The position numbers and the translations under genes are program-made. Under the pieces are notes generated by a model, which worked only from the letters and a program-made list of their open reading frames with translations, ran no database searches and was not told the origin of the DNA. From positions 1 through 64,000 of the forward strand of contig NZ_NFIH01000003.1 of the NCBI RefSeq assembly GCF_002161675.1: a stretch of 64,000 nt of DNA, written 5' to 3'. Shown in pieces: positions 7,834-19,420 of the stretch (its first letter is position 1; the number at the start of each line of letters is the position of its first letter). Source of the stretch: Pseudoflavonifractor sp. An44. Its GTDB lineage: Bacteria; Bacillota; Clostridia; Oscillospirales; Oscillospiraceae.

Positions 7834-8658
7834 TTATAACTGGGCCAGACAGCCCAGGACCAGGGGCACAAACCGGTGCCGGGCGGCTTTGCCCGCCTCC
7901 AGCACTTCCTCTTCGCTCAAGGGCTTGGGCAGCATCCCGGCGGCCAGGTTGGACAGCAGCGAGAAGCCCAGCACCTCCATGCCGCAGTGGGCGGCTACGA
8001 TGACCTCGGGGGCGGTGGACATGCCCACCGCATCCCCGCCCAGGGCCCGGATGGCCCGGATTTCGGCGGGGGTCTCATACTGGGGCCCGAAGCTGTAATA
8101 GTATACCCCTTCCCGCAGGGGACTACCCAGCTCCTGGGCCACCTGGCGGGCCACCTCCTGGAGCCGGGGGGTGTACAGATGGGAGGCGTCGGGGAAGCGC
8201 ACCCCAAATTCCGGGAGGTTCTCCCCCCGCAGCGGGGACTCCCCGCCCAGCTTGATCTGGTCGGTGAGGAGCATGATGTCCCCGGCGTTCCAGTCCGGGC
8301 GGACGCACCCGGCGGCGTTGGTCACCAGCAGGGTGTCGCACCCCAACAGCCGCAGCACCCGCACGCCATAGGCCACATCCTCATAGGAGTACCCCTCGTA
8401 GTGGTGCACCCGGCCCTGCATCACCGCCACGGGCTTGCCTGCCAAGGTGCCAAAGACCAGCTGCCCCACATGTCCGGGGGCAGTGGAGCGGGGAAAGTGG
8501 GGAATGGAGGCGTAGGGCACCGCCACAGCGTTCTCCACCTCCTGGGCCAGATCCCCCAGCCCCGAGCCTAGAATCAGGGCCACTTTGGGGACAAATTCCC
8601 CCAGCTGAGCCCTCAGATAGGCGGCGCTTTCCTGATAATGGGAATACGGATGGGACAT
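7834..8658 (-). CDS. punA: Purine nucleoside phosphorylase (trimeric type)
   Basis: A 274-residue protein of the trimeric PNP family, cleaving inosine and guanosine with phosphate to the free base and ribose-1-phosphate. Seen motifs are ILGSGLGDL near the N terminus (phosphate loop), GRVHHYEGYS, VTNAAGCVRPDWNAGDIM, FGPQYETPAEIRA, and GGDAVGMSTAPEVIVAAHCG, which form the base and phosphate pocket. The start at 8658 has a GGAGGG site; the frame is open further upstream but has no site. It is the first gene of a minus-strand run with mtaD and probably the flippase operon. Confidence 0.92.
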   Translation of the reverse strand: MSHPYSHYQESAAYLRAQLGEFVPKVALILGSGLGDLAQEVENAVAVPYASIPHFPRSTAPGHVGQLVFGTLAGKPVAVMQGRVHHYEGYSYEDVAYGVRVLRLLGCDTLLVTNAAGCVRPDWNAGDIMLLTDQIKLGGESPLRGENLPEFGVRFPDASHLYTPRLQEVARQVAQELGSPLREGVYYYSFGPQYETPAEIRAIRALGGDAVGMSTAPEVIVAAHCGMEVLGFSLLSNLAAGMLPKPLSEEEVLEAGKAARHRFVPLVLGCLAQL

Positions 8659-8707
8659 AGGCTTCCCTCCTGACAAAATCTTGGGAAATATGAGAGCATT
8701 ACAAGAT

Positions 8708-8736
8708 AGTTTACACCATTCAACCAGGAAAATCAA
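8708..8736 (-). promoter_or_regulatory. Promoter for punA-mtaD
   Basis: On the minus strand TTGATT and TAAACT are separated by 17 bp, about 50 nt before punA. Confidence 0.5.
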
Positions 8737-8753
8737 TCCTGACCCCGTCCGCA

Positions 8754-8782
8754 TTGGCAGGGGAGGGGAAATGTGGTATCAT
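8754..8782 (+). promoter_or_regulatory. Promoter for the DUF3842 gene
   Basis: TTGGCA (8754-8759) and TATCAT (8777-8782) are separated by 17 bp, about 33 nt before the start codon. Confidence 0.6.
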
Positions 8783-8815
8783 ATATAAAAACAGATCCAA
8801 TGAGGAGGAGACGAC

Positions 8816-9241
8816 ATGCGGGACACAAGACCCCTGGTGGTGGTGGTGGACGGCCACGGCGGCGGCATGGGCAAGGCCCTGGTGGCTCGGCTGAGAGAGC
8901 GGCTGCCCCAGGTACACGTGCGGGCGGTGGGCACCAACTCCGCCGCCACCGAGGCCATGCTCAAGGGGGGAGCCGAGGACGGGGCCACCGGAGAGAATGC
9001 GGTGATTTTCAATGTGGGAAAGGCGGACTTCGTGGTGGGGTCCGTGGCCATCCTCATGGCTAACGGCCTCATGGGGGAGATCTCCCCCCGTATGGCCCAG
9101 GCGGTGGGGGACAGCTCTGCCATCAAGGTGCTCATCCCCGCCAACCGCTGCGGCATCCGCATCGCCATGGGGGGCGAGCAGCCCCTGCGCCGCTATTTGG
9201 ACGACTGTGTGGACCTGATTGCCGCCGAGCTGCAAACCTGA
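8816..9241 (+). CDS. DUF3842 family protein
   Basis: A 141-residue cytoplasmic protein of the DUF3842 type, a small family common in Clostridia with no established function. It begins with a hydrophobic strand and a Gly-rich loop, VVVVDGHGGGMGK, at about residues 8-20, which resembles a nucleotide-binding turn, and contains FNVGKADFVVGSVAILMANG in the middle. There is no signal peptide or membrane segment. The start follows GAGGAGACGAC. It is monocistronic, with its own promoter, and is followed by a family B repeat. The function is unknown. Confidence 0.8.
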   Translation: MRDTRPLVVVVDGHGGGMGKALVARLRERLPQVHVRAVGTNSAATEAMLKGGAEDGATGENAVIFNVGKADFVVGSVAILMANGLMGEISPRMAQAVGDSSAIKVLIPANRCGIRIAMGGEQPLRRYLDDCVDLIAAELQT

Positions 9242-9248
9242 ACAAAAA

Positions 9249-9452
9249 GCCCTCGGCAGAGTTTCCCCGCCCGCAGGCGGGGAAATAAATTGAAATCTGT
9301 TTTTTTCGGGGACATGCGCATCGAAAAAAACACATCTCAGCCCGCCAGTGTGTAATCGGGTCGCCCTTTGACCCGATTATGCATGCAGCGGGCTGCATCC
9401 CCTCGAAAAAATGCTGGCATTTTTGAGAAGCGTGTCGAACTTTTCGACACGC
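9249..9452. repeat. Repeat family B, copy 1 (structured, ~178-bp core plus 3' hairpin)
   Basis: The core is 9249-9427. It starts GCCCTCGGCAGAG and has hairpin 1 (CCCCGCC/GGCGGGG), the linker AAATAAATTGAAAT, hairpin 2 (TTTTTTCG/CGAAAAAA around GGGGACATGCGCAT), a long stem CAGCCCGC/GCGGGCTG enclosing hairpin 3 (ATCGGGTC/GACCCGAT), and a final AAAAATGC/GCATTTTT hairpin. A further hairpin GCGTGTCGAA/TTCGACACGC follows at about 9429-9452. Other copies are at 18023, 22741 (inverted) and 62193. The 372-bp gap before the next gene holds this element and a promoter. Confidence 0.8.
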
Positions 9453-9468
9453 TAGAGGCCTGCCTTGG

Positions 9469-9497
9469 TTGACAAGGGAGGCCTCATCTTATAAAAT
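9469..9497 (+). promoter_or_regulatory. Promoter for the dockerin/cohesin pair
   Basis: A perfect TTGACA (9469-9474) and TAAAAT (9492-9497) are separated by 17 bp, about 115 nt before the first gene. Confidence 0.75.
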
Positions 9498-9613
9498 ATT
9501 TGTCGAGTGTTTAGTAACGGGTGCATTGCACCCCGAAATATGGCATTATATGGAAGAATTGGGCGGTCTTTGTCAAAAAGCAGCCCGGAGTGGAAGAGAA
9601 TAAGGAGAGACGA

Positions 9614-11653
9614 ATGTTACAAAGTGGAAGAAGAATGGAGAAGAAAACACGGACGCTGGCAGGGCTGGCGGCGGTGTTTTTTGCCTGCATGGTGGTTCTG
9701 TCCGCCTTTGTGGCGGTGTACGCCGGAGGCGTGCGCTACGGCGTGGTCACTGGCACCGAGGTGGGCCTGAGCGTGCGTGCGGGAGCGGGAACCTCGTACA
9801 CCCGGCTGGGACTTATTTACGACGGCACCACCGTCACCATCACCGGGGAGAAAAAGGCCTCAGACGGCGCCACCTGGTATGCCATTGACTACAACGGCGG
9901 CACCGGATACGTCATCAGCACCTACATCAAGCTCATGGACAGCGGTGTGGATGACAAGGAGTTTGAGGCCTACCTCAAACAGCAGGGCTTCCCCGAGTCC
10001 TACTGGAGCGGGTTGAAGGTGCTCCACGCCATGTACCCCGAGTGGGTGTTCAAGGCCGACCACAACGGCTTTGACTGGAACTACGCCGTGGACCAGGAGT
10101 CCAAAATCGGCAACAGTTTGGTGCAGTCCTCCTCCAAGTCCAGCTGGAAGTCCACCGACCCCAAGGCCTACAACTGGGACACCGGGGTGTGGACGGTGTT
10201 TGACTCCGGCGGCTGGGTGGCTGCCTCCCGGGAGATTGTGGCCTACTACATGGACCCCCGGAACTTCCTGACCCAGAACAGCATCTTCCAGTTCCTCCTC
10301 CAGAGCTATGACGCCCAGGTGCAGAGCGTGGCGGGAGTGGAGCGGCTGGTGGACGGCACCTTCCTGGCCAATACCGTCACCGACACCGACGGCAAGCGAA
10401 TTTATTACCCCCAGGTGATCTATGATGCGGGCAAGAAGGTGGGGGTCAACCCCTATGTGCTGGCCGCCATGATCATCCAGGAGCAGGGCACCAAGGGGCT
10501 CAGCGACAGCATTTCCGGCAAGGCCCCCGGCTTTGAGGGATATTTTAACTTCTACAACATCGGCGCGGTGGCCGGAGGCGGCAACACTGCGGTGAAAAAC
10601 GGCCTCATTTACGCCAAGGGCGGTTCCAGCGGCACAGGCACCAGCTATGGACGGCCCTGGAACAGCCGGGTGCGGGCCATCAGCGGCGGAGCCCAGTTCT
10701 ACGCCAACGGCTACGTCACCGCCGGACAGGACACCATGTACTTAAAGCGGTTCAACGCCCAGGGGGACAACCCCTTTACCCATCGGTATATGACCAGTGT
10801 GTGGGGCGCGGCCTCCGAGGGTCTGAGTCTGGCCGGGGGATACAGCGAGGAGCTGCGCCAGTCCCCCCTGGTGTTCTCCATCCCTGTGTATGACAATATG
10901 CCCAGCAGCCCCTGTGCCCAGCCCACCGGGGACGGCTCCCCGGACAACCGCCTGAGCACCTTGAAGGTGGGCAACTACGCCCTCACCCCGGGCTTTGACA
11001 ACGACACCACCTCTTACAGTGTGGTGGTGCCCAACTCCGTCTCCTCTGTCACCATCACCGCCACCCCCAAGGCGTCCACCGCCAAGGTCAGCGGCGCCGG
11101 GACGGTGCAGCTGAAGGTGGGGGCCAATACCGTGAAGGTGACGGTCACCGCCCAAAACGGCAGCCAGCGGGTCTTTACCCTCACCATTGCCCGGGAGGGC
11201 GGCTCCGATTCCGGCGGCTCGCCCACCTTCTCCGTCAAGCCCAAGTACAAGGTCAGCGGGTCCAACCAGGTCTCCGGCATCACCTTGGGCACCAAGGTCT
11301 CCGACTTTGTCAAGAACCTGAACATCGTGGGGGGCTATGCCCAGGTGAAGACCGCCAGCGGCTCCACCAAGCAGAACTCCGCTGTGGTGGCCACCGGGGA
11401 CACTGTGACCATCTACCGCAACGACGGCACCCAGTACGCCAAGTGGACGGTGCTCCTGTACGGCGATGTGAACGGGGACGGGAAGATCGACAACTCGGAC
11501 CGTGTGAAGATTCGCAATCACGTTTTGGCGACCAGTAAACTCTCCGGGGTATATGCGGTGGCCGCAGATGTGAACAAAGATGGACAAGTGAACAATTCGG
11601 ACCGCGTCAAGGTTCGCAACCATGTATTAGGTACCTCTCTCATCAACCAATAG
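9614..11653 (+). CDS. Secreted glucosaminidase-like cell-wall hydrolase with SH3 and C-terminal dockerin
   Basis: A 679-residue exported protein. A signal peptide/TM lies at about residues 12-38. A bacterial SH3 (type 3) domain spans about 42-110, with GLSVRAGAGTSYTRLG. The central region to about 430 resembles N-acetylglucosaminidases acting on peptidoglycan, with a candidate catalytic Glu in AAMIIQEQGTKGL. A cadherin-like beta-sandwich lies at about 446-535. From about 617 there is a two-repeat dockerin, each repeat with the EF-hand-like calcium loop (DVNGDGKIDNSD and DVNKDGQVNNSD) followed by RVK-RNHVL. ATG 9614 is chosen for its AAGGAGAG site; 9635 is possible. Eleven bases separate it from the cohesin gene, so docking between the two products is inferred. 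Confidence 0.82.
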   Translation: MLQSGRRMEKKTRTLAGLAAVFFACMVVLSAFVAVYAGGVRYGVVTGTEVGLSVRAGAGTSYTRLGLIYDGTTVTITGEKKASDGATWYAIDYNGGTGYVISTYIKLMDSGVDDKEFEAYLKQQGFPESYWSGLKVLHAMYPEWVFKADHNGFDWNYAVDQESKIGNSLVQSSSKSSWKSTDPKAYNWDTGVWTVFDSGGWVAASREIVAYYMDPRNFLTQNSIFQFLLQSYDAQVQSVAGVERLVDGTFLANTVTDTDGKRIYYPQVIYDAGKKVGVNPYVLAAMIIQEQGTKGLSDSISGKAPGFEGYFNFYNIGAVAGGGNTAVKNGLIYAKGGSSGTGTSYGRPWNSRVRAISGGAQFYANGYVTAGQDTMYLKRFNAQGDNPFTHRYMTSVWGAASEGLSLAGGYSEELRQSPLVFSIPVYDNMPSSPCAQPTGDGSPDNRLSTLKVGNYALTPGFDNDTTSYSVVVPNSVSSVTITATPKASTAKVSGAGTVQLKVGANTVKVTVTAQNGSQRVFTLTIAREGGSDSGGSPTFSVKPKYKVSGSNQVSGITLGTKVSDFVKNLNIVGGYAQVKTASGSTKQNSAVVATGDTVTIYRNDGTQYAKWTVLLYGDVNGDGKIDNSDRVKIRNHVLATSKLSGVYAVAADVNKDGQVNNSDRVKVRNHVLGTSLINQ

Positions 11654-11663
11654 GAGTAGATCA

Positions 11664-13448
11664 ATGAAAAAATTCTTTCTCAATAAGTGTGCGATGCTGG
11701 TCATGGCGTTAGCCATGATTCTGGGTTTGGGTCTGACTACCCCCCGGAGTCAGGCGGCTGGAAGCTGTGTTGTCACCTTTTCGGATCCTACGGTCACTGT
11801 GGGGCAAACGTTTACCGTCAATGTGAGGGTGACTGGAGCTGTGGCCATTGCCACGGTGAAGGTGAACTATGACTCCAGCTATCTGCAATATGTTTCCGGT
11901 GATTTAGGCTACGGATATCCTAGCGGCAATGTGATTGTCATGGATAAAGAGAATGCTGGAACGGGTAACGTCAGCTTCTCGATGACCTTCAAGGCGCTGA
12001 AAGCGGGTAAGACTACCATCAACAACTATGAAAACTCCATTGTGGACAGCAATGGCGATTTCCTGGATGTGACCCCCGGCTGGTCTACGGTCACCATCAA
12101 CGCCCCCTACACCGCCTCGGGGAACAACAACCTCAGTTCCCTGTCCATCAGCCCCGGCACCCTGTCCCCCGGCTTCTCCGCCGGCACCACCAGCTACAGC
12201 GCCTCGGTGTCCAACTCCACCACCAGCGTGGCAGTGTCCGCCAAGGCCGCTGATGGAAAGGCCAAGGTGGCGGTGTGGGGCAACACCGGCTTGGATGTGG
12301 GCAACAACACCGTCACCGTCCAGGTCACTGCTGAGAATGGCAGCAAAAAGACCTATACCATCACCGTCAACCGGGCCTCCGGCGGCGGTGGCGGGAATAC
12401 CGGTGGAAATACCGGAGGAAACACAGGTGGCAATACAGGCGGGAACACCGGGGGCAACACGGGTGGCAATTCCCAGGCTCCCGAGGTCACCCAGACCCCT
12501 GAGCCCACCGCCACTCCGGTGCCCGATATCATGGTGACCTTGCCCGACGACACCCAGCTGGCGGTGTCCAAGGAGCTGCCCGAGGACGTGACCCTGCCCA
12601 AGGGCTTTGAGTCCTCCCAGCTGGAGGTGGACGGCCAGACCCTTCCCACCGCCGTGCACAAGGAGGGTGGATTGGTGGCCGTGTACCTGGCTGGCGACGA
12701 GGGCCATCCCGCAGGCTTCTACTTCTACAACGAGAAGACCCGGGAGGTCCAGGCCATGACCCCGGTGGCCATGTCCACCGGAAAGCTGACCCTGGTGGAC
12801 CTGCCCCAGGAGCTGGTGGTGCCCCAGGGCTATACCTCCACCCTCATGGAGCTGGGCGGCCAGCAGCACACCCTGCTGGTGCCCGATGACACCGAGGAGC
12901 CCAACCACTACATCGTCTACGCCATGGACGAGGAGGGCAAGCTGGGGCTGTACCTGTACGACGTGGAGCAGGAGAGCTTCCAGCGCTACCAGTTCACCCA
13001 GCTGGGGGACGCCCCTCTGGTCCTGGCTGAGGTGGCAGAGGAGCCCCAGAGCGAGGGCTTTGTGTTCACCCTCTTTGGCCGGGAGATCCGCACCGGCTGG
13101 AGCAACCGCGCCGTGTCCTACCTGATGGTGGGGGTCACTGCCTTGGCCGTGGTGCTGCTGGTGGCCGTGATCGTGCTGGTGGTGTGCCTGGTGAAGGCCC
13201 GCAAGGCCCTGCATCTGGCCTGGATGCGGGAGGAGGAACAGCGGCAGTGGAAGATCATCGCTGGCCCCCATGCCGGCATCAACGTGGACGATATCGTGGC
13301 GGAGTACACCAGCCGCAGCAAGCCCATGTTGGAGGACCGGGGCAGCCGGACCCTGCCTTCCCAGACCCAGCAGCCCCCCCGAGAGACCATCGACGTGTCC
13401 TGGCAGGAGGCCGAGCAGCCCGCTGAGGACCAGGAAGATGACAACTAA
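11664..13448 (+). CDS. Membrane-anchored cohesin-domain protein
   Basis: A 594-residue protein with a signal peptide (about 1-31), a cohesin-like domain (about 33-145, with VTVGQTFTVNVRVTGA and VKVNYDSSYLQYVSGD), a cadherin-like beta-sandwich (about 150-238) similar to that of the upstream enzyme, a Gly-Asn-Thr linker (about 241-269), a Pro/Thr stretch, an extracellular domain I do not recognise (about 285-470), one TM helix (about 484-512) and a charged cytoplasmic tail of about 80 residues. The single cohesin next to a dockerin enzyme suggests a one-to-one surface anchor. The first 450 bases are lower in GC than the rest. The start has an AGGAGTAG site. Confidence 0.82.
   Translation: MKKFFLNKCAMLVMALAMILGLGLTTPRSQAAGSCVVTFSDPTVTVGQTFTVNVRVTGAVAIATVKVNYDSSYLQYVSGDLGYGYPSGNVIVMDKENAGTGNVSFSMTFKALKAGKTTINNYENSIVDSNGDFLDVTPGWSTVTINAPYTASGNNNLSSLSISPGTLSPGFSAGTTSYSASVSNSTTSVAVSAKAADGKAKVAVWGNTGLDVGNNTVTVQVTAENGSKKTYTITVNRASGGGGGNTGGNTGGNTGGNTGGNTGGNTGGNSQAPEVTQTPEPTATPVPDIMVTLPDDTQLAVSKELPEDVTLPKGFESSQLEVDGQTLPTAVHKEGGLVAVYLAGDEGHPAGFYFYNEKTREVQAMTPVAMSTGKLTLVDLPQELVVPQGYTSTLMELGGQQHTLLVPDDTEEPNHYIVYAMDEEGKLGLYLYDVEQESFQRYQFTQLGDAPLVLAEVAEEPQSEGFVFTLFGREIRTGWSNRAVSYLMVGVTALAVVLLVAVIVLVVCLVKARKALHLAWMREEEQRQWKIIAGPHAGINVDDIVAEYTSRSKPMLEDRGSRTLPSQTQQPPRETIDVSWQEAEQPAEDQEDDN
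12388..12471 (+). repeat. In-frame tandem repeat encoding a GGNT linker
   Basis: A 12-bp unit encoding Gly-Gly-Asn-Thr is repeated about six to seven times with third-base variation. It makes a flexible linker in the cohesin protein and could vary in copy number between strains. Confidence 0.8.
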
Positions 13449-13460
13449 ATAGAATGCTAT

Positions 13461-13496
13461 AAAACTCCCCACGGCCCACCGTGGGGAGTTTTTTCG
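13461..13496 (+). terminator. Intrinsic terminator after the cohesin gene
   Basis: AAAACTCCCCACGG and CCGTGGGGAGTTTT arms are followed by more T residues. Confidence 0.88.
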
Positions 13497-13560
13497 AGGA
13501 AGGGCTGGAGGTTTGACTAAATTACCAAAAAATCGCATGTACTTTTGTATGGAATTGGAA

Positions 13561-13589
13561 TGGACAAGGGGGAGGAAAAGGGCTATACT
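13561..13589 (+). promoter_or_regulatory. Promoter of the beta-glucoside operon
   Basis: TGGACA (13561-13566) and TATACT (13584-13589) are separated by 17 bp, ending about 20 nt before the RAT sequence. Confidence 0.65.
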
Positions 13590-13610
13590 GTCCCTAGCAA
13601 CTGAATATTC

Positions 13611-13688
13611 GGATTGTAACTGGTAAGGCAGGCAAGACCACGTAAAACTCGATTGCAACGGGTTTTATTTGTGGTGCCTGTTTTTTTC
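13611..13688 (+). promoter_or_regulatory. RAT antiterminator overlapping a terminator (LicT target)
   Basis: The sequence GGATTGTAACTGGTAAGG, continuing to CAGGCAAGACC (13611-13639), is a close match to the ribonucleic antiterminator bound by LicT/BglG proteins. Its distal part overlaps the left arm of a terminator (AGGCA...ACCAC with GTGGTGCCT, then seven or more Ts to 13688). When LicT binds, the terminator cannot form. Because it lies before licT itself, the operon is probably autoregulated. Confidence 0.9.
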
Positions 13689-13712
13689 TTTGCCTGAAAG
13701 GGGGGATGAACC

Positions 13713-14570
13713 GTGGGAACCTATGTGGTACGTCGCATACTCAACAACAACGCCTTTGTGTCGGTGGATGCCAATGGCCAGGAAATTGTGGTCATGGGAA
13801 AGGGAATTGTATTCCAAAAGAGCGGAGGAGATCGGATTCCTTGCAGCAGAGCGGAGCAGGTGTTCCAGCTGTCTCAGGAAAACACCAGCCGCTTTCAGGA
13901 GCTGATTGCCCGCATCCCCATGAACTACATGGTCCTCAGCGAGAAAATCATCTCTATGGCTGAGAAAAACATGAACAAGACATTGGATGAGAGCATTCAC
14001 ATCACCATTACCGACCATATCTACTCCGCTGTACAGCGCTACCAGCGGGGGCTGGTGCTGCGCAACTCCATGCGCTGGGAGATCCAGCGCTACTATCCCC
14101 AAGAGTATGCTGTGGGGCTGGAGGCGGCCCGGATGGTGCGCCAGGCCCTGGAAGTGCCCTTTGCCGAGGATGAGGCGGCCTTTATGGCGCTGCACTTTGT
14201 CAACGCAGGTACGGGCATGGAGATTGGGCAGATGTATGAGGTGACAGAGCTGATTTCCGGCATCTGTACCATTGTACACGGGGAGTTTGGGGCGGAGTTT
14301 GACACCCAGGCCCTGGCATACCATCGCTTTATCACCCATGTCAGGTTCTTTGCCCAGCGTCTGCTGCTGGGCACCTATTACCAGGAGGATGACGGAGATC
14401 TGCTGGATATGATCTGCGTCAAGTACCCCCAGGCCTATGCCTGTACCCAAAAGATTGCAGCCTACATTTTGCAGCTGCGGGGGCAGAACCTGGGCCGTGA
14501 GGAGGAACTGTACCTCACGGTGCACATCGCCAGAGTAGCAAAACATGGACTTTTGCAAGATAAGAACTGA
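13713..14570 (+). CDS. licT: BglG/LicT family transcriptional antiterminator
   Basis: A 285-residue RNA-binding antiterminator. The N-terminal CAT domain (about 1-55, with RRILNNNAFVSVD and VVMGKGIVFQKSGGD) binds the RAT hairpin located just upstream. Two PTS regulation domains follow; candidate phosphorylated histidines are in DESIHITITDH and MALHFVN (PRD1) and in LAYHRFITHVRF and LTVHIARV (PRD2). The EIIB of the adjacent PTS would inactivate it by phosphorylation without substrate, and HPr would activate it. The start is a GTG at 13713 with AGGGGGGA upstream; the ATG at 13706 is in another frame. Confidence 0.93.
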   Translation: MGTYVVRRILNNNAFVSVDANGQEIVVMGKGIVFQKSGGDRIPCSRAEQVFQLSQENTSRFQELIARIPMNYMVLSEKIISMAEKNMNKTLDESIHITITDHIYSAVQRYQRGLVLRNSMRWEIQRYYPQEYAVGLEAARMVRQALEVPFAEDEAAFMALHFVNAGTGMEIGQMYEVTELISGICTIVHGEFGAEFDTQALAYHRFITHVRFFAQRLLLGTYYQEDDGDLLDMICVKYPQAYACTQKIAAYILQLRGQNLGREEELYLTVHIARVAKHGLLQDKN

Positions 14571-14608
14571 CTTTTCTGGAATATTCAGTTGAAAAGAGGG
14601 ATTAAACC

Positions 14609-17931
<3,323 letters not shown>

Positions 17932-17934
17932 CAG

Positions 17935-17976
17935 AAAATCCCCGGTTGGATGCTCCTGCATCCAACCGGGGATTTT
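17935..17976 (+). terminator. Intrinsic terminator of the bgl operon
   Basis: AAAATCCCCGGTTGGATGC and GCATCCAACCGGGGATTTT form a 19-bp stem with a short loop. Confidence 0.9.
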
Positions 17977-18022
17977 AGATTATCCAAAAGGCAAAAGTTC
18001 GTGGGGGGCTTAGGGTAAATAG

Positions 18023-18200
18023 GCCCTCGGCAGAGTTTTCCCATCCGCAGATGGGAAAATAAATTGAAATCCGTTTTTCCCGGGGACATGCGCATCGGGA
18101 AAAACACATCTCAGCCCGCCAGTGTGGAATTGGGTCGCCCTTTGACCCAATTATGCATGCAGCGGGCTGCATCCCCTCAAAAAAATGCTTGCATTTTTTT
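18023..18200. repeat. Repeat family B, copy 2
   Basis: The same order of elements as copy 1, with changed but still complementary arms: hairpin 1 is CCCATC/GATGGG, hairpin 2 is GTTTTTCCC/GGGAAAAAC, hairpin 3 is ATTGGGTC/GACCCAAT, and the final hairpin is AAAAAAATGC/GCATTTTTTT. The loops CGCA, GGGGACATGCGCAT and GCCCTTT are unchanged. It fills the gap between the converging bgl operon and the U32 gene, and its final hairpin could also end both transcripts. Confidence 0.8.
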
Positions 18201-18208
18201 GATTACTT

Positions 18209-19420
18209 TTAGGAGTTGGGGCGGCAGGCCCGCACCACCGACAGGGGGGGCACCGGGCGAGGGAGCTTCATGTGAAATACCATCTGCGGGTGCCGGGGCT
18301 GGGCCAGGGTGAAGCCCTCCCCGTCGGTCATGAGGGGCGCGGTGAGGGGGAAGGCGGGCACATCGGGGCCCACCACTTCGATCTGGTCCCCGGCGGTGAA
18401 CTTGTTGCGCAGGGAGAGGGTGGCGTTGCCGTCCTGGTCGCAGTCGGTGACGATGGCCAGCACCTGCCAGTCCCGGATGTACCGGGCGGAGTCGGTGTAC
18501 TGCCCCGGCTGGCCGTAGTAGAAGCCGGTGGAGTAGTGGCGGTGGCTGACCTTGTCCACCTCCGCTCGCCAGATGGGCTCCAGGGGCTTGCCCTCCACCG
18601 CAGCGTCAATGGCGTGGCGGTAGGCGGCGGTGGTCATGGCGGCGTAGTAGGCGCTCTTGGCCCGGCCCTCGATTTTCAGAGAGTCCAGACCCGCCTGAAG
18701 CAGCTCGGGCACGTGGTCGATCATGCACATGTCCCGGCTGTTCATGATGAAGGTCTCGCCGTTTTCCTCGAAGACGGGGAAGTACTCCCCAGGCCGCTTC
18801 TCCTCCATGAGGGCGTACTGGTAGCGGCAGGGCTGGGCGCAGGCGCCCCGGGCGGCATCCCGCCCGGTCATATAGTTGGACAGCAGGCAGCGGCCGGAGT
18901 AGCTCACGCACATGGCGCCGTGGACAAAGGCCTCCACTTCCAAATCACGGGGGGCCTTGGCGCAGATCTCCGCCACCTCGTCCAGGGACAGCTCCCGGGC
19001 CAGGATGACCCGCTTGGCGCCCAGGTCGTGCCACACCCGGGCCATCTCATAGTTGGTGATGCCCGTCTGGGTGGACATGTGCACCTCCACATGGGGGGCG
19101 TAGCGGTGGGCCAGGCTCAGCACGTCCACGCCTGCACTGATGACGGCGTCCACGCCGATGGACTCCAGAAATTCCAGGTACTCGGGCAGACGGGCGATCT
19201 CATCGTTGCGGGCCAGGGTGTTGCAGGTCACATGGACCCGCACCCCCTTGTCGTGGGCCAGCTGCACGGCCTGGGTCATCTCGTCCCGGTCGAAGTTGCC
19301 GGCAAAGGCCCGCATGCCGAAGGCGTTGCCCGCCAGATACACGGCGTCAGCCCCGTAGGCCAGGGACATGGTCAGACGTTCCATGTCCCCGGCGGGGGAT
19401 AATAACTCTACGTTTTTCAT
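18209..19420 (-). CDS. Peptidase U32 family protein (tRNA hydroxylation TrhP type)
   Basis: A 403-residue U32 family protein. The N terminus MKNVELLSPAGDMERL and the central signature from AFVHGAMCVSYSGRC through GACAQPCRYQY carry the four conserved cysteines of the family. Members of this type (E. coli TrhP/YegQ, Bacillus YrrN/YrrO) act in forming 5-hydroxyuridine at the tRNA wobble position; a true peptidase activity is doubtful for most. The C-terminal beta-barrel region typical of the shorter TrhP type is present. It overlaps the end of mltG by four bases, so the two are probably cotranscribed. Confidence 0.85.
   Translation of the reverse strand: MKNVELLSPAGDMERLTMSLAYGADAVYLAGNAFGMRAFAGNFDRDEMTQAVQLAHDKGVRVHVTCNTLARNDEIARLPEYLEFLESIGVDAVISAGVDVLSLAHRYAPHVEVHMSTQTGITNYEMARVWHDLGAKRVILARELSLDEVAEICAKAPRDLEVEAFVHGAMCVSYSGRCLLSNYMTGRDAARGACAQPCRYQYALMEEKRPGEYFPVFEENGETFIMNSRDMCMIDHVPELLQAGLDSLKIEGRAKSAYYAAMTTAAYRHAIDAAVEGKPLEPIWRAEVDKVSHRHYSTGFYYGQPGQYTDSARYIRDWQVLAIVTDCDQDGNATLSLRNKFTAGDQIEVVGPDVPAFPLTAPLMTDGEGFTLAQPRHPQMVFHMKLPRPVPPLSVVRACRPNS

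Noticed and set aside
12388-12471. Possible CRISPR-like short repeats
   Set aside because: The units are contiguous 12-bp codon repeats encoding a GGNT linker; there are no spacers. No CRISPR array or cas gene was seen anywhere in the window.
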